Both the position numbers and the translations under genes were made by a program. Positions 1 through 6,258 of a stretch of DNA of 12,186 nt are shown piece by piece. Positions within the stretch are counted from its first letter, which is position 1. Each line of letters opens with the position of its first letter. A model generated the notes under the pieces. The model did no database searches. It had not been told where the DNA came from and saw only the letters and a list, made by a program, of their open reading frames with translations. This DNA comes from Candidatus Halomonas stercoripullorum (GTDB lineage Bacteria > Pseudomonadota > Gammaproteobacteria > Pseudomonadales > Halomonadaceae): positions 1 to 12,186 of the forward strand of contig DXFC01000019.1 of assembly GCA_019114645.1 (NCBI GenBank), read 5' to 3'.

Positions 1-140
1 TTGAGTGGGAAGGCAGCGCCCTGGAAGCGGAATTCGCCAACTCCGGCGAGTCCCAGTTCGTGCCCATTACCTATCAGGAGCACTGGGAAGTGATTCGTAC
101 CATCGACGCCGCCAACGGGGTCACCTACGACTGCGAATAA
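1..140 (+). CDS. phnD: PhnD-like phosphonate/phosphite ABC binding protein (C-terminal fragment)
   Basis: Only the last 45 codons are present; the gene begins before the window. The fragment ends with a TAA at 138-140. The tail, which contains FVPITYQEHWEVIRTID, resembles the C-terminus of periplasmic phosphate/phosphite/phosphonate-binding proteins, where this stretch forms part of the last helix. The assignment rests mainly on context: the next three genes encode an ATPase and two permeases of the same transporter type, all on the same strand. The protein would capture a phosphorus compound in the periplasm and deliver it to the permeases. The ligand cannot be told from this fragment; phosphonate, phosphite and inorganic phosphate are all possible in the family. 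Confidence 0.72.
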   Translation, partial: EWEGSALEAEFANSGESQFVPITYQEHWEVIRTIDAANGVTYDCE

Positions 141-185
141 CCGTGACCGGTGGCCTGCGCTGAGCGCAATCACAGCCAACACCAT

Positions 186-210
186 GCAGCCGGGGCCTCG
201 CTCCGGCTGC
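186..210 (+). terminator. Intercistronic hairpin between phnD and phnC
   Basis: Arms 186-196 and 200-210 pair over 11 bp (ten Watson-Crick and one G-U) around a 3-nt CTC loop. No run of T follows, so it is unlikely to stop all transcription. Placed 45 nt after the binding-protein stop and 31 nt before phnC, it could protect the 3' end of the phnD mRNA or cause partial termination. That would give more binding protein than ATPase, as is common in ABC operons. The fold is seen in the sequence; the role is inferred. Confidence 0.5.
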
Positions 211-241
211 CTTACCTCTATATGAACGAAGGGAACTGCCC

Positions 242-1090
242 ATGCTGACCCTCGCCCAGGTCAACAAGCGCTACCCCACCGGGGATCTGGCGCTGACCGA
301 TATCGATCTGACTCTGCCAGCCGGGCAAGTCATGGCGCTCATCGGCCCTTCCGGCGCCGGTAAAAGCACACTGATTCGTTGCGTCAATCGGCTGGTGGAA
401 CCCAGCTCGGGGAGTATCCGCCTGGAAGGCAGCGAACTCACCGATCTCTCGCCGCGCCAGCTGCGTAGCGCCCGCCGCACCATGGGCATGATCTTCCAGG
501 AGTATGCGCTGGTGGATCGCCTGACGGTAATGGAAAACGTGCTGTCAGGACGACTAGGCTATGTCGGCTTCTGGCGCAGCTTTATGCGCCGCTATCCCGC
601 TGACGACGTGGCCGAAGCCTTCCGCCTGCTGGAACGGGTCGGGCTATCGCACGCCATCGACAAGCGCGCCGACGCCCTCTCTGGTGGCCAGCGCCAGCGG
701 GTCGGCATCGCCCGGGCCCTGATTCAGCGTCCCCGTTTGTTGCTGATCGACGAACCCACCGCCAGCCTCGACCCCAAGACCTCGCGCCAGATCATGCGCC
801 TGATTCGTGAACTGTGTGCCGAACGCCATCTGGCAGCCATTATCAATATTCACGACGTCGCCCTGGCCCAGCAGTTTGCCGATCGTATCGTCGGCCTGCG
901 CGCCGGCCGTATCGTTTTCGACGGTAAGCCCAATGCCCTGGATGCCACCACCCTGACCACCATCTACGGTGAAGAGGAGTGGAACAAGCAGGAAGGTGGC
1001 ATCCAGGCCGAATCCGCTGTGGAAATCCCCACCTACTCCAATTGGACCGGCCCGCAGTCGACGCTGGCGGCTGCAGGAGCAGTGCGATGA
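242..1090 (+). CDS. phnC: Phosphonate-type ABC transporter ATPase PhnC
   Basis: This cytoplasmic subunit hydrolyses ATP to drive import through the PhnE-type permeases encoded next. The 282-residue protein has every motif of an active ABC ATPase: Walker A GPSGAGKST (35-43), Q-loop glutamine 86, signature LSGGQ (146-150), Walker B LLLIDE (166-171) followed by the D-loop, and H-loop histidine 204. The pattern MGMIFQEYALVDRLTVMENV after the core beta domain is typical of PhnC. About 35 residues extend past the IYG where many PhnC proteins end; this tail has no motif I know. The start is supported by AAGGGA at 229-234, seven bases upstream. The stop overlaps the next start as ATGA, so translation is probably coupled. 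Substrate is uncertain (phosphonate, phosphite or phosphate). Confidence 0.93.
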   Translation: MLTLAQVNKRYPTGDLALTDIDLTLPAGQVMALIGPSGAGKSTLIRCVNRLVEPSSGSIRLEGSELTDLSPRQLRSARRTMGMIFQEYALVDRLTVMENVLSGRLGYVGFWRSFMRRYPADDVAEAFRLLERVGLSHAIDKRADALSGGQRQRVGIARALIQRPRLLLIDEPTASLDPKTSRQIMRLIRELCAERHLAAIINIHDVALAQQFADRIVGLRAGRIVFDGKPNALDATTLTTIYGEEEWNKQEGGIQAESAVEIPTYSNWTGPQSTLAAAGAVR

Positions 1091-1896
1091 GCCGTCAGTC
1101 CCTCGCCGCCCGGGAGCACTGGCGGCGCCCAAGTCTGATTGCCCGTCCCTGGCTACGCTGGGGCCTGACACTTGGGGCTCTGGTTTACCTGTTACTGGCG
1201 CTCTCCAGCGTTGATGTGAACTGGCAGCGGGTCGCCGAAGGCGCCAGCCGCGGGCTCAACTTTCTCGCCGCCTTCGCGCAGCCCGACTTTATCAGTCGCC
1301 GTGGCGATATCATCGACGGCATTATCGAAAGCCTGACCATGACGGTCACCTCCACCGTTATCGGTGTGGCCCTGGCGATCCCGGTGGGTCTGGGCGCGGC
1401 ACGCAACATCGCCCCCTGGCCGGTCTATTATATGTGTCGCGGCATCATTACCATGTCGCGTACTTTCCAGGAAATCATCATCGCCATTCTATTCGTGGTG
1501 ATGTTCGGTTTTGGTCCGCTGGCCGGCATGATCACCCTGGCCTTCGCCACCGTCGGCTTCATGGCCAAGCTCCTCGCCGAAGATATTGAAGACCTGGACT
1601 GGCGCCAGGTAGAAGCGGTTCGCGCCACCGGCGCCGGCTGGTGGCAGGTGATGAACCATGCCATCCAGCCCCAGGTCATGCCGCGCCTGATCGGGCTCTC
1701 CGTCTACCGTCTGGACATCAACTTCCGCGAATCAGCGGTCATCGGCATCGTTGGTGCCGGTGGTATCGGAGCAACGCTCAACACCTCGATCAACCGCTAC
1801 GAATATGACACTTCGGCGGCCATTCTATTAATCATCATCGCCATCGTGCTGCTGTGTGAATACAGCTCCAGCCATATCCGTCGCTGGACCCAGTAA
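1087..1896 (+). CDS. phnE: Phosphonate-type ABC transporter permease PhnE (first copy)
   Basis: Inner-membrane permease of 269 residues, forming half of the import channel. Hydrophobic segments lie near residues 24-41, 82-104, 126-163 and 244-257. The cytoplasmic coupling loop that docks on PhnC is visible as EAVRATGAG (176-184), followed by the conserved VYRLDINFRESAVIGIVGAGGIG region (207-228), which marks the PhnE branch of this permease family. The frame is open up to an ATG at 979, but I place the start at 1087. It overlaps the phnC stop as ATGA and has AGGAG at 1075-1079, seven bases upstream; the upstream extension would run inside phnC. The second permease follows after 42 bp, so the pair probably works as a heterodimer. 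Confidence 0.92.
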   Translation: MSRQSLAAREHWRRPSLIARPWLRWGLTLGALVYLLLALSSVDVNWQRVAEGASRGLNFLAAFAQPDFISRRGDIIDGIIESLTMTVTSTVIGVALAIPVGLGAARNIAPWPVYYMCRGIITMSRTFQEIIIAILFVVMFGFGPLAGMITLAFATVGFMAKLLAEDIEDLDWRQVEAVRATGAGWWQVMNHAIQPQVMPRLIGLSVYRLDINFRESAVIGIVGAGGIGATLNTSINRYEYDTSAAILLIIIAIVLLCEYSSSHIRRWTQ

Positions 1897-1938
1897 GTCA
1901 TGGCTGCCGCTATGCATCGGCTTTTCAAGGAGTAACGA

Positions 1939-2754
1939 ATGCCCGTCTCTACCACTGCGCAGGGCACGCCCGTGTGGCGCCTGCGTACCACCCGCGCCCA
2001 GTGGCTGGGTTATCTCGGCTGGCTGATCGGTATCACGCTGTTTCTGCTGTGCTGGAAAGTTATTTCCGACAACACCATGTGGGTATTTGTCGAGGACGCC
2101 GGCAGGCAGGGCAGCAACTTGATCAGCCGCATGTTGCCGCCACAGTGGGACTATGCTCACCGCCTGTGGAAGCCCATGTGGGATACGCTCAACATCGCCA
2201 CCCTGGGCACCCTGCTGGGTATCGCCATGGCTTTTCCGGTGGCGTTTCTCGCGGCGCGCAACACCACGCCTCATCCGCTGGTACGTAGCGCCGCACTGTT
2301 TGTCATCGTGTCATCACGCTCGATCAACTCCCTGATCTGGGCCATGCTACTGGTCACCATTCTTGGTCCGGGGGTGCTGGCCGGCATCATCGCCATTGCG
2401 CTGCGCTCCATTGGCTTTATCGGCAAACTGCTCTACGAAGCCATCGAGGAGATTCACCCCACTCCCGTTGAGGCCATCAGCGCCACCGGTGCCGGGCGCA
2501 TGCAGGTGATGAGCTACGGTGTGCTGCCGCAGATACTTCCCGCCTTCGCCGGCATCAGCGTCTACCGCTGGGATATCAATATCCGCGAATCCACGGTACT
2601 GGGGCTGGTCGGTGCGGGCGGCATCGGACTGCAGCTAAACGCCGCCATCAATACCCTGGCCTGGAGTCAGGTCAGTGTTATTTTCGTGATGATCTTCGCC
2701 ACGGTGCTGGTTTCGGAATGGATCTCGGCACGGGTGCGTCACACCATTATTTGA
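1939..2754 (+). CDS. phnE: Phosphonate-type ABC transporter permease PhnE (second copy)
   Basis: A second inner-membrane permease, 271 residues, homologous to the first but clearly diverged, so this is an old duplication. The coupling loop reads EAISATGAG (178-186), and the family block WDINIRESTVLGLVGAGGIG (211-230) matches that of the first copy. Hydrophobic spans are near 23-42, 84-106, 117-140, 142-163 and 244-262. Start chosen at the ATG preceded by AAGGAG (1927-1932), six bases upstream. Known PhnCDE systems with two permease genes use them as two different halves of one channel; that is the likely arrangement here. The operon ends after this gene at a hairpin. No downstream catabolic gene (C-P lyase, phosphonatase, phosphite dehydrogenase) follows, so the genes using the imported compound must be elsewhere. 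Confidence 0.92.
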   Translation: MPVSTTAQGTPVWRLRTTRAQWLGYLGWLIGITLFLLCWKVISDNTMWVFVEDAGRQGSNLISRMLPPQWDYAHRLWKPMWDTLNIATLGTLLGIAMAFPVAFLAARNTTPHPLVRSAALFVIVSSRSINSLIWAMLLVTILGPGVLAGIIAIALRSIGFIGKLLYEAIEEIHPTPVEAISATGAGRMQVMSYGVLPQILPAFAGISVYRWDINIRESTVLGLVGAGGIGLQLNAAINTLAWSQVSVIFVMIFATVLVSEWISARVRHTII

Positions 2755-2784
2755 TCGCTACGCTGTTCCCTCACTATCGAAGAA

Positions 2785-2807
2785 ACAAGCGCCGAACCGG
2801 CGCTTGT
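2785..2807 (+). terminator. Hairpin after the phn transporter genes
   Basis: A perfect 10-bp stem (arms 2785-2794 and 2798-2807) with a 3-nt AAC loop lies 30 bp after the stop of the second permease gene. The stem is GC-rich and well placed to end the transporter transcript, but only a weak T-containing stretch follows, so termination may be partial or need Rho. Confidence 0.65.
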
Positions 2808-2834
2808 CCGTCAACGCAACATTCAGCATATAAT
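2804..2834 (+). promoter_or_regulatory. Possible sigma-70 promoter for the PPC-domain gene
   Basis: A perfect TATAAT lies at 2829-2834, about 70 bp before the start of the PPC gene. The best -35 candidate is TTGTCC (2804-2809), with a long 19-bp spacer, and it overlaps the falling arm of the upstream hairpin. The -10 box is convincing by itself; the -35 is weak. Confidence 0.38.
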
Positions 2835-2903
2835 CCTTACTCGACGTAACCCAATCTGTGCGTAACAACCCACCCGATGCCTGCCATCGACAAGGACGCT
2901 TTC

Positions 2904-4319
2904 ATGGCCAAACGCGCCTCTACCGTTACCTTTGCCGCTCTGGGCGGCGCTGCCATCGGCTTGATCGTGGGCTGGCAACTGCCCGACTCCCCCTCTGCTG
3001 CCCCGGTTATTGAATCAGCCACGGCCAACTCCAATGTTCCGCCAGCACTAGCGGTCGGCGAACGTGAGCGTGGCGAGATCACCTCGGCCAGTGAGCTCAA
3101 TGGCAAGGATGGCAGCCGTTTCGAACGCTTTACCCTGCCGCTGGAAGAGGGGGCGCTGGTTGAGATTGAGCTCAGCGGCCCCCTGCAGGGCGCATTGTCG
3201 CTGTTTGATGCCGACGAAACCCTGCTCGCCACCAGCATGACCTACGATTATTACGATACTACCAGCTCCGGATCGCTGCGCCGGCGCATCGACGAGAGCG
3301 GTGATTACCTGCTGGTGGTCAGCGGTATCGACGCACATAGCTATGGCCCCTTCACGCTGGCCACCCGTGAAATGGAAATTTTCACGGGTGACTCCCTGAC
3401 CATGCCGACCCAGATCGATAGCTGGCTGCAGGATGGTGAAGACAGCTTCACCCTGAATATCGAGGAGAGCGGACTCTACGAGTTCGAAATGCGCTCCAAC
3501 GATATCGACGCCTACCTGGTCCTGGAGGGGCCCAACAACTATTGGCGTGAAGACGACGACAGCGCCGGCAGTCTCGATGCCCGCATCGCCGATTTTCTTG
3601 AGCCCGGTGAATACCATCTCACCGCCCGTACCGCTTATGGACACGACAGCGGGCTCTACACCTTGAAGCTTGGCCCCCACGAACTCGCCAGTGGTGAAAC
3701 CCTGCGCAACAGTGGCGCACTCGTCCTCGACGAACCTCTACATGGCTGGTTCAGCGGCGAGGGTCTGAGCTATCAACTGGAACTCGATACACAGTCGGTT
3801 GTGACGCTCGATATGCTTTCGTCCGATTTCGACGCCTATCTGGAGCTGGAAGGGGAGAATGTTTACGCCAGCGATGATGACGGTGGTGAAGGGCTGAACG
3901 CACGTCTGGTCCGTTCACTGGCTCCCGGCACCTACACCGTCACCGCACGCGGTTACAGCAGCCATGGCGGCGGCCTGTTCGAGCTAAGCGCCAGTGCCGT
4001 TACAGTCGATGAGCTGCCTGAAGACGGTACCCTCAACATTGGCAGCACCTTTCAAGGCTGGCTTGATCCAGGCGCCCGCGATGGCTACAGCTTTCAGATC
4101 GAGACCGCCGGACACTACCGGCTGGACCTGATCTCCGAGACGTTCGATGCTTACCTGGAACTGGAGGGAGCGGGCCTGTCGCTGCGCGATGACGATAGCG
4201 GTGGCAACCTGAACGCACGCATCAGCACACACCTGGAGCCTGGCACTTATCACGCCACGGCACGGGCCTATGGCAGCAGCGAGAGCGGCAGCTATCTGCT
4301 TCAACTGCAGCAGGATTAA
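2904..4319 (+). CDS. Exported or membrane-anchored protein with four tandem PPC-like domains
   Basis: The 471-residue protein begins with a basic start and a hydrophobic, glycine-rich stretch (about 8-24), then a Pro/Ser/Ala linker to about 50. This is either a signal peptide or a membrane anchor; there is no lipobox cysteine. The rest is four beta-rich units of about 100 residues: roughly 53-154, 162-256, 264-364 and 372-469. Units 2-4 share a pattern: GW at the start, a (F/I)DAYL strand (near 201, 309, 414), an acidic DDD/DDS loop, a small-residue stretch leading to (L/D)AR, then EPGTYH-like and TARAY-like strands. Unit 1 is more diverged. The pattern fits the PPC (bacterial pre-peptidase C-terminal) fold, usually found as an accessory on secreted enzymes, yet no enzyme domain is present. 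Acidic loops could bind calcium (inference). Start at 2904 is preferred over the in-frame ATG at 2877 because AAGGA (2892-2896) sits seven bases upstream. Function unknown. Confidence 0.82.
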   Translation: MAKRASTVTFAALGGAAIGLIVGWQLPDSPSAAPVIESATANSNVPPALAVGERERGEITSASELNGKDGSRFERFTLPLEEGALVEIELSGPLQGALSLFDADETLLATSMTYDYYDTTSSGSLRRRIDESGDYLLVVSGIDAHSYGPFTLATREMEIFTGDSLTMPTQIDSWLQDGEDSFTLNIEESGLYEFEMRSNDIDAYLVLEGPNNYWREDDDSAGSLDARIADFLEPGEYHLTARTAYGHDSGLYTLKLGPHELASGETLRNSGALVLDEPLHGWFSGEGLSYQLELDTQSVVTLDMLSSDFDAYLELEGENVYASDDDGGEGLNARLVRSLAPGTYTVTARGYSSHGGGLFELSASAVTVDELPEDGTLNIGSTFQGWLDPGARDGYSFQIETAGHYRLDLISETFDAYLELEGAGLSLRDDDSGGNLNARISTHLEPGTYHATARAYGSSESGSYLLQLQQD

Positions 4320-4344
4320 GACGGGCTCGCCTTGACCCGGCTTA

Positions 4345-4376
4345 AATGCGACGGGCGGAGGGTTGCCCGTCGCATT
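4345..4376. terminator. Shared hairpin between convergent PPC and EAL/GGDEF genes
   Basis: A perfect 12-bp stem (arms 4345-4356 and 4365-4376) with an 8-nt loop lies in the 55-bp gap between the convergent genes. The right arm overlaps the stop codon of the minus-strand gene. On the + strand it is followed by an AT-rich stretch; on the - strand there is no T run. It probably ends transcription of the PPC gene and may act in both directions. Confidence 0.7.
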
Positions 4377-6117
4377 AATTATCTGTTTTCCGCCTGCGCT
4401 CGATGAACAAACTGTTGCCCGGCTGTTGCTTGGCCTGATGCTTGAGCTCTGAGAGCTCTGCAGCAATTTCCAGCGGGTCGCAGCCGCGTCCATCCCTTAT
4501 CGGACGTGCCGCCAGTGATATGCTGACAAAGGGAAAGAAGCTGAACTGGCCCTGGCGGTTCCTGACCCGCACACCACCAGCCTCTCGATCCTTGGCATCG
4601 TAAAAGCCCGGTGACATCTCACCGAATGCCGCAAGGATCGCCTGGCAACGCGGCTCCCAGTCAGGCTCGGCAAACAGCAGCATGAAATCATCCCCACCGA
4701 TATGACCGAGAAAGTCATTCCTGCCCAGCTGCTGCTCCAGCAGTTGCCCCAGCACCACGATGACCCGATCCCCCCTGGCGTAGCCATAGGCATCGTTGTA
4801 GGCCTTGAAACTGTCCAGATCGCAGTAGACCGCGGTGAAAGGGGTACCGGCTTCCAGCCACTCACCCAGCGTTTCATTGATCAGCAGGTTACCCGGCAAA
4901 CCAGTCAACGGGTTGGCGTGGCGCGCCTGGCGCACCTGGATGGCAGTAATTTCCCGCAGCAGATCGACAATGTTCCCCATACCTTGATAGCGCCCCATCA
5001 CGTCAACGATGACGAAGTCTTCCTGGGGAACATCCTGTGTGTCGGTCAGCTGCTGACTAAGTGCGGCCAGCGGCATTTCATCAACAGCGATAAGCATGCG
5101 GATATCGCTAATCTCACGCACTTTTCGTTTGGCAAACAGCGCATGACTGAACTGATTGGTAAACAGCGTAAGAAACTCGTTGCGCCGCACCACCCCGATA
5201 GGTCGCTCATTCTCCACCACGGCCACGCAGCGTAGTTGAGGATCCGTACGAAAACGCTCGGCCAGTTCGAGCACCGGCAACTCAGGTGCAACCGGCTCCA
5301 AGGGTTGGAGCAAGGCACGCGCAGTACGCGCTTGCTCACGCCGCAGGGCAGTGGCACCGGGTAAAAAGTGTTCGATAGCATGCGGTGGAGCGATACTCGG
5401 TCGCGCAAAGTAGTAGCCCTGCAGCAGCGACAGGCTACGGTCGAGCTCCCATAGGCTGCGATACTCTTCAGCAGTCTCGATACCTTCTGCAATCAGCTGA
5501 CACCCCAGACTGCGGGAGACATCAAGAATCGAGCGCAGGAACTCACGCTTGCCAGGGTCGCGATCGATGCCGGATACAAAGTGACGGTCGAGCTTAACGA
5601 AATCGGGACGCAGCTCGGCCCAATGTCGCAGACTCGAATGCCCCGCCCCCAAGTCATCCAGAGCGACCTGAAACTCCATGGACTGATAATGCGCCACAGC
5701 CTGTCGCATCAGCGCATAATCATGAATCGGAAGATGTTCGGTAAGTTCGATCACCACCCGGTTGGGAGCCAGGCCGTATTGACGTAAATAGCCCAGCGTC
5801 AGTCCCTCACGGAAATCGCGCTCGACGATGGTGGATGGCATTACGTTGAGAAACAAACGCTCAGGCAGGCCCAGTCGCACAAAGGCGGCTATTGCCAAGC
5901 GCCGGCACATCAGGTCCAGTTCTACCAACAAACCCGCCTGCATTGCCACATCGAACAACTTGAGAGGCGAGTGCAGCGGCGAGCCTTCCGGGCCGCGCAT
6001 CAACGCCTCGTAACCATGAATGCGTTGCCGGGACACATCGACAATCGGCTGAAAGCAGGGCGTCAACCGCTCCCCTTCAATGATCGCCTTAAGCTCCGCC
6101 GCCTCAGTAAAAGTCAT
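4375..6117 (-). CDS. EAL - CBS pair - GGDEF cyclic-di-GMP signalling protein, predicted phosphodiesterase
   Basis: The 580-residue cytoplasmic protein has no membrane segment. Residues 8-250 form an EAL domain with the expected catalytic set: FQPIVD, EALMR (E37), N91, E124, DD 154-155, K175, E211 and Q233. It should therefore hydrolyse c-di-GMP. Residues about 280-390 look like two CBS modules, which often bind adenine nucleotides; the ligand here is unknown. Residues about 400-575 form a GGDEF domain with a good nucleotide-binding block (DLDSFKAYNDAYGYARGD). Its signature is GGDDF (474-478), and the inhibitory RxxD site reads GRND, so cyclase activity is doubtful and a GTP-sensing role is possible. 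Start at 6117 is chosen because AAGGG (6124-6128) lies six bases upstream; the ATG at 6156 has no good ribosome site and sits only 5 bp from the Pho box. That Pho box suggests PhoB control. No gene name assigned. Confidence 0.9.
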   Translation of the reverse strand: MTFTEAAELKAIIEGERLTPCFQPIVDVSRQRIHGYEALMRGPEGSPLHSPLKLFDVAMQAGLLVELDLMCRRLAIAAFVRLGLPERLFLNVMPSTIVERDFREGLTLGYLRQYGLAPNRVVIELTEHLPIHDYALMRQAVAHYQSMEFQVALDDLGAGHSSLRHWAELRPDFVKLDRHFVSGIDRDPGKREFLRSILDVSRSLGCQLIAEGIETAEEYRSLWELDRSLSLLQGYYFARPSIAPPHAIEHFLPGATALRREQARTARALLQPLEPVAPELPVLELAERFRTDPQLRCVAVVENERPIGVVRRNEFLTLFTNQFSHALFAKRKVREISDIRMLIAVDEMPLAALSQQLTDTQDVPQEDFVIVDVMGRYQGMGNIVDLLREITAIQVRQARHANPLTGLPGNLLINETLGEWLEAGTPFTAVYCDLDSFKAYNDAYGYARGDRVIVVLGQLLEQQLGRNDFLGHIGGDDFMLLFAEPDWEPRCQAILAAFGEMSPGFYDAKDREAGGVRVRNRQGQFSFFPFVSISLAARPIRDGRGCDPLEIAAELSELKHQAKQQPGNSLFIERRRKTDN

Positions 6118-6160
6118 TGCTTGCCCTTGGTTTTCATCAGGGCAAGATTGCAACATTCTC

Positions 6161-6178
6161 GTGACAGCCGCATGACAG
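6161..6178 (-). promoter_or_regulatory. Pho box (PhoB-binding site) upstream of the EAL/GGDEF gene
   Basis: Read on the minus strand, the site is CTGTCAT-GCGG-CTGTCAC. Both 7-mers match the enterobacterial Pho box consensus (CTGTCAT, 4 bases, CTGTCAY), with the correct 11-bp period; the repeat extends to GGCTGTCA twice. The 4-base spacer is GC-rich instead of AT-rich. It ends 43 bases before the chosen start at 6117, a normal position for a PhoB-activated promoter whose -35 is replaced by the box. The -10 region is poor (CAATCT, about 10 bases downstream), which is acceptable for activator-dependent promoters. The catalase gene lies upstream and is read in the same direction, so the box most likely serves the EAL/GGDEF gene. 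Confidence 0.72.
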
Positions 6179-6210
6179 CCAAGGGCTGGGGGGCGCGCTT
6201 ACGGCTTAGT

Positions 6211-6241
6211 CCGAAGGTTGGATGGGATATCCAACCTTCGG
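6211..6241 (-). terminator. 13-bp perfect inverted repeat after the catalase gene
   Basis: Arms 6211-6223 and 6229-6241 pair perfectly over 13 bp with a 5-nt loop, 17 bp past the catalase stop on the minus strand. The position suits a terminator that isolates the catalase transcript from the EAL/GGDEF gene. No T tract follows on either strand, so it is not a textbook intrinsic terminator. Confidence 0.6.
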
Positions 6242-6258
6242 GGCGGCCACCGTCAGGC

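Noticed and set aside
979..1086. Upstream extension of the first permease gene to an ATG at 979
   Set aside because: It lies inside phnC in another frame; the ATG at 1087 has AGGAG at good spacing and an ATGA overlap, and permease homology begins after it.
644..1171. Long open frame on the minus strand over phnC
   Set aside because: It is the antisense shadow of phnC; its composition shows no recognisable domain and phnC has all ABC motifs.
3048..3680. 210-codon open frame on the minus strand over the PPC gene
   Set aside because: Antisense of a repeat-containing gene; the + frame has a signal segment, ribosome site and domain repeats.
6118..6156. Longer start of the EAL/GGDEF gene at 6156
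   Set aside because: No good ribosome site, only 5 bp from the Pho box so probably upstream of the transcript start, and the 13 extra residues do not look like part of the EAL domain.
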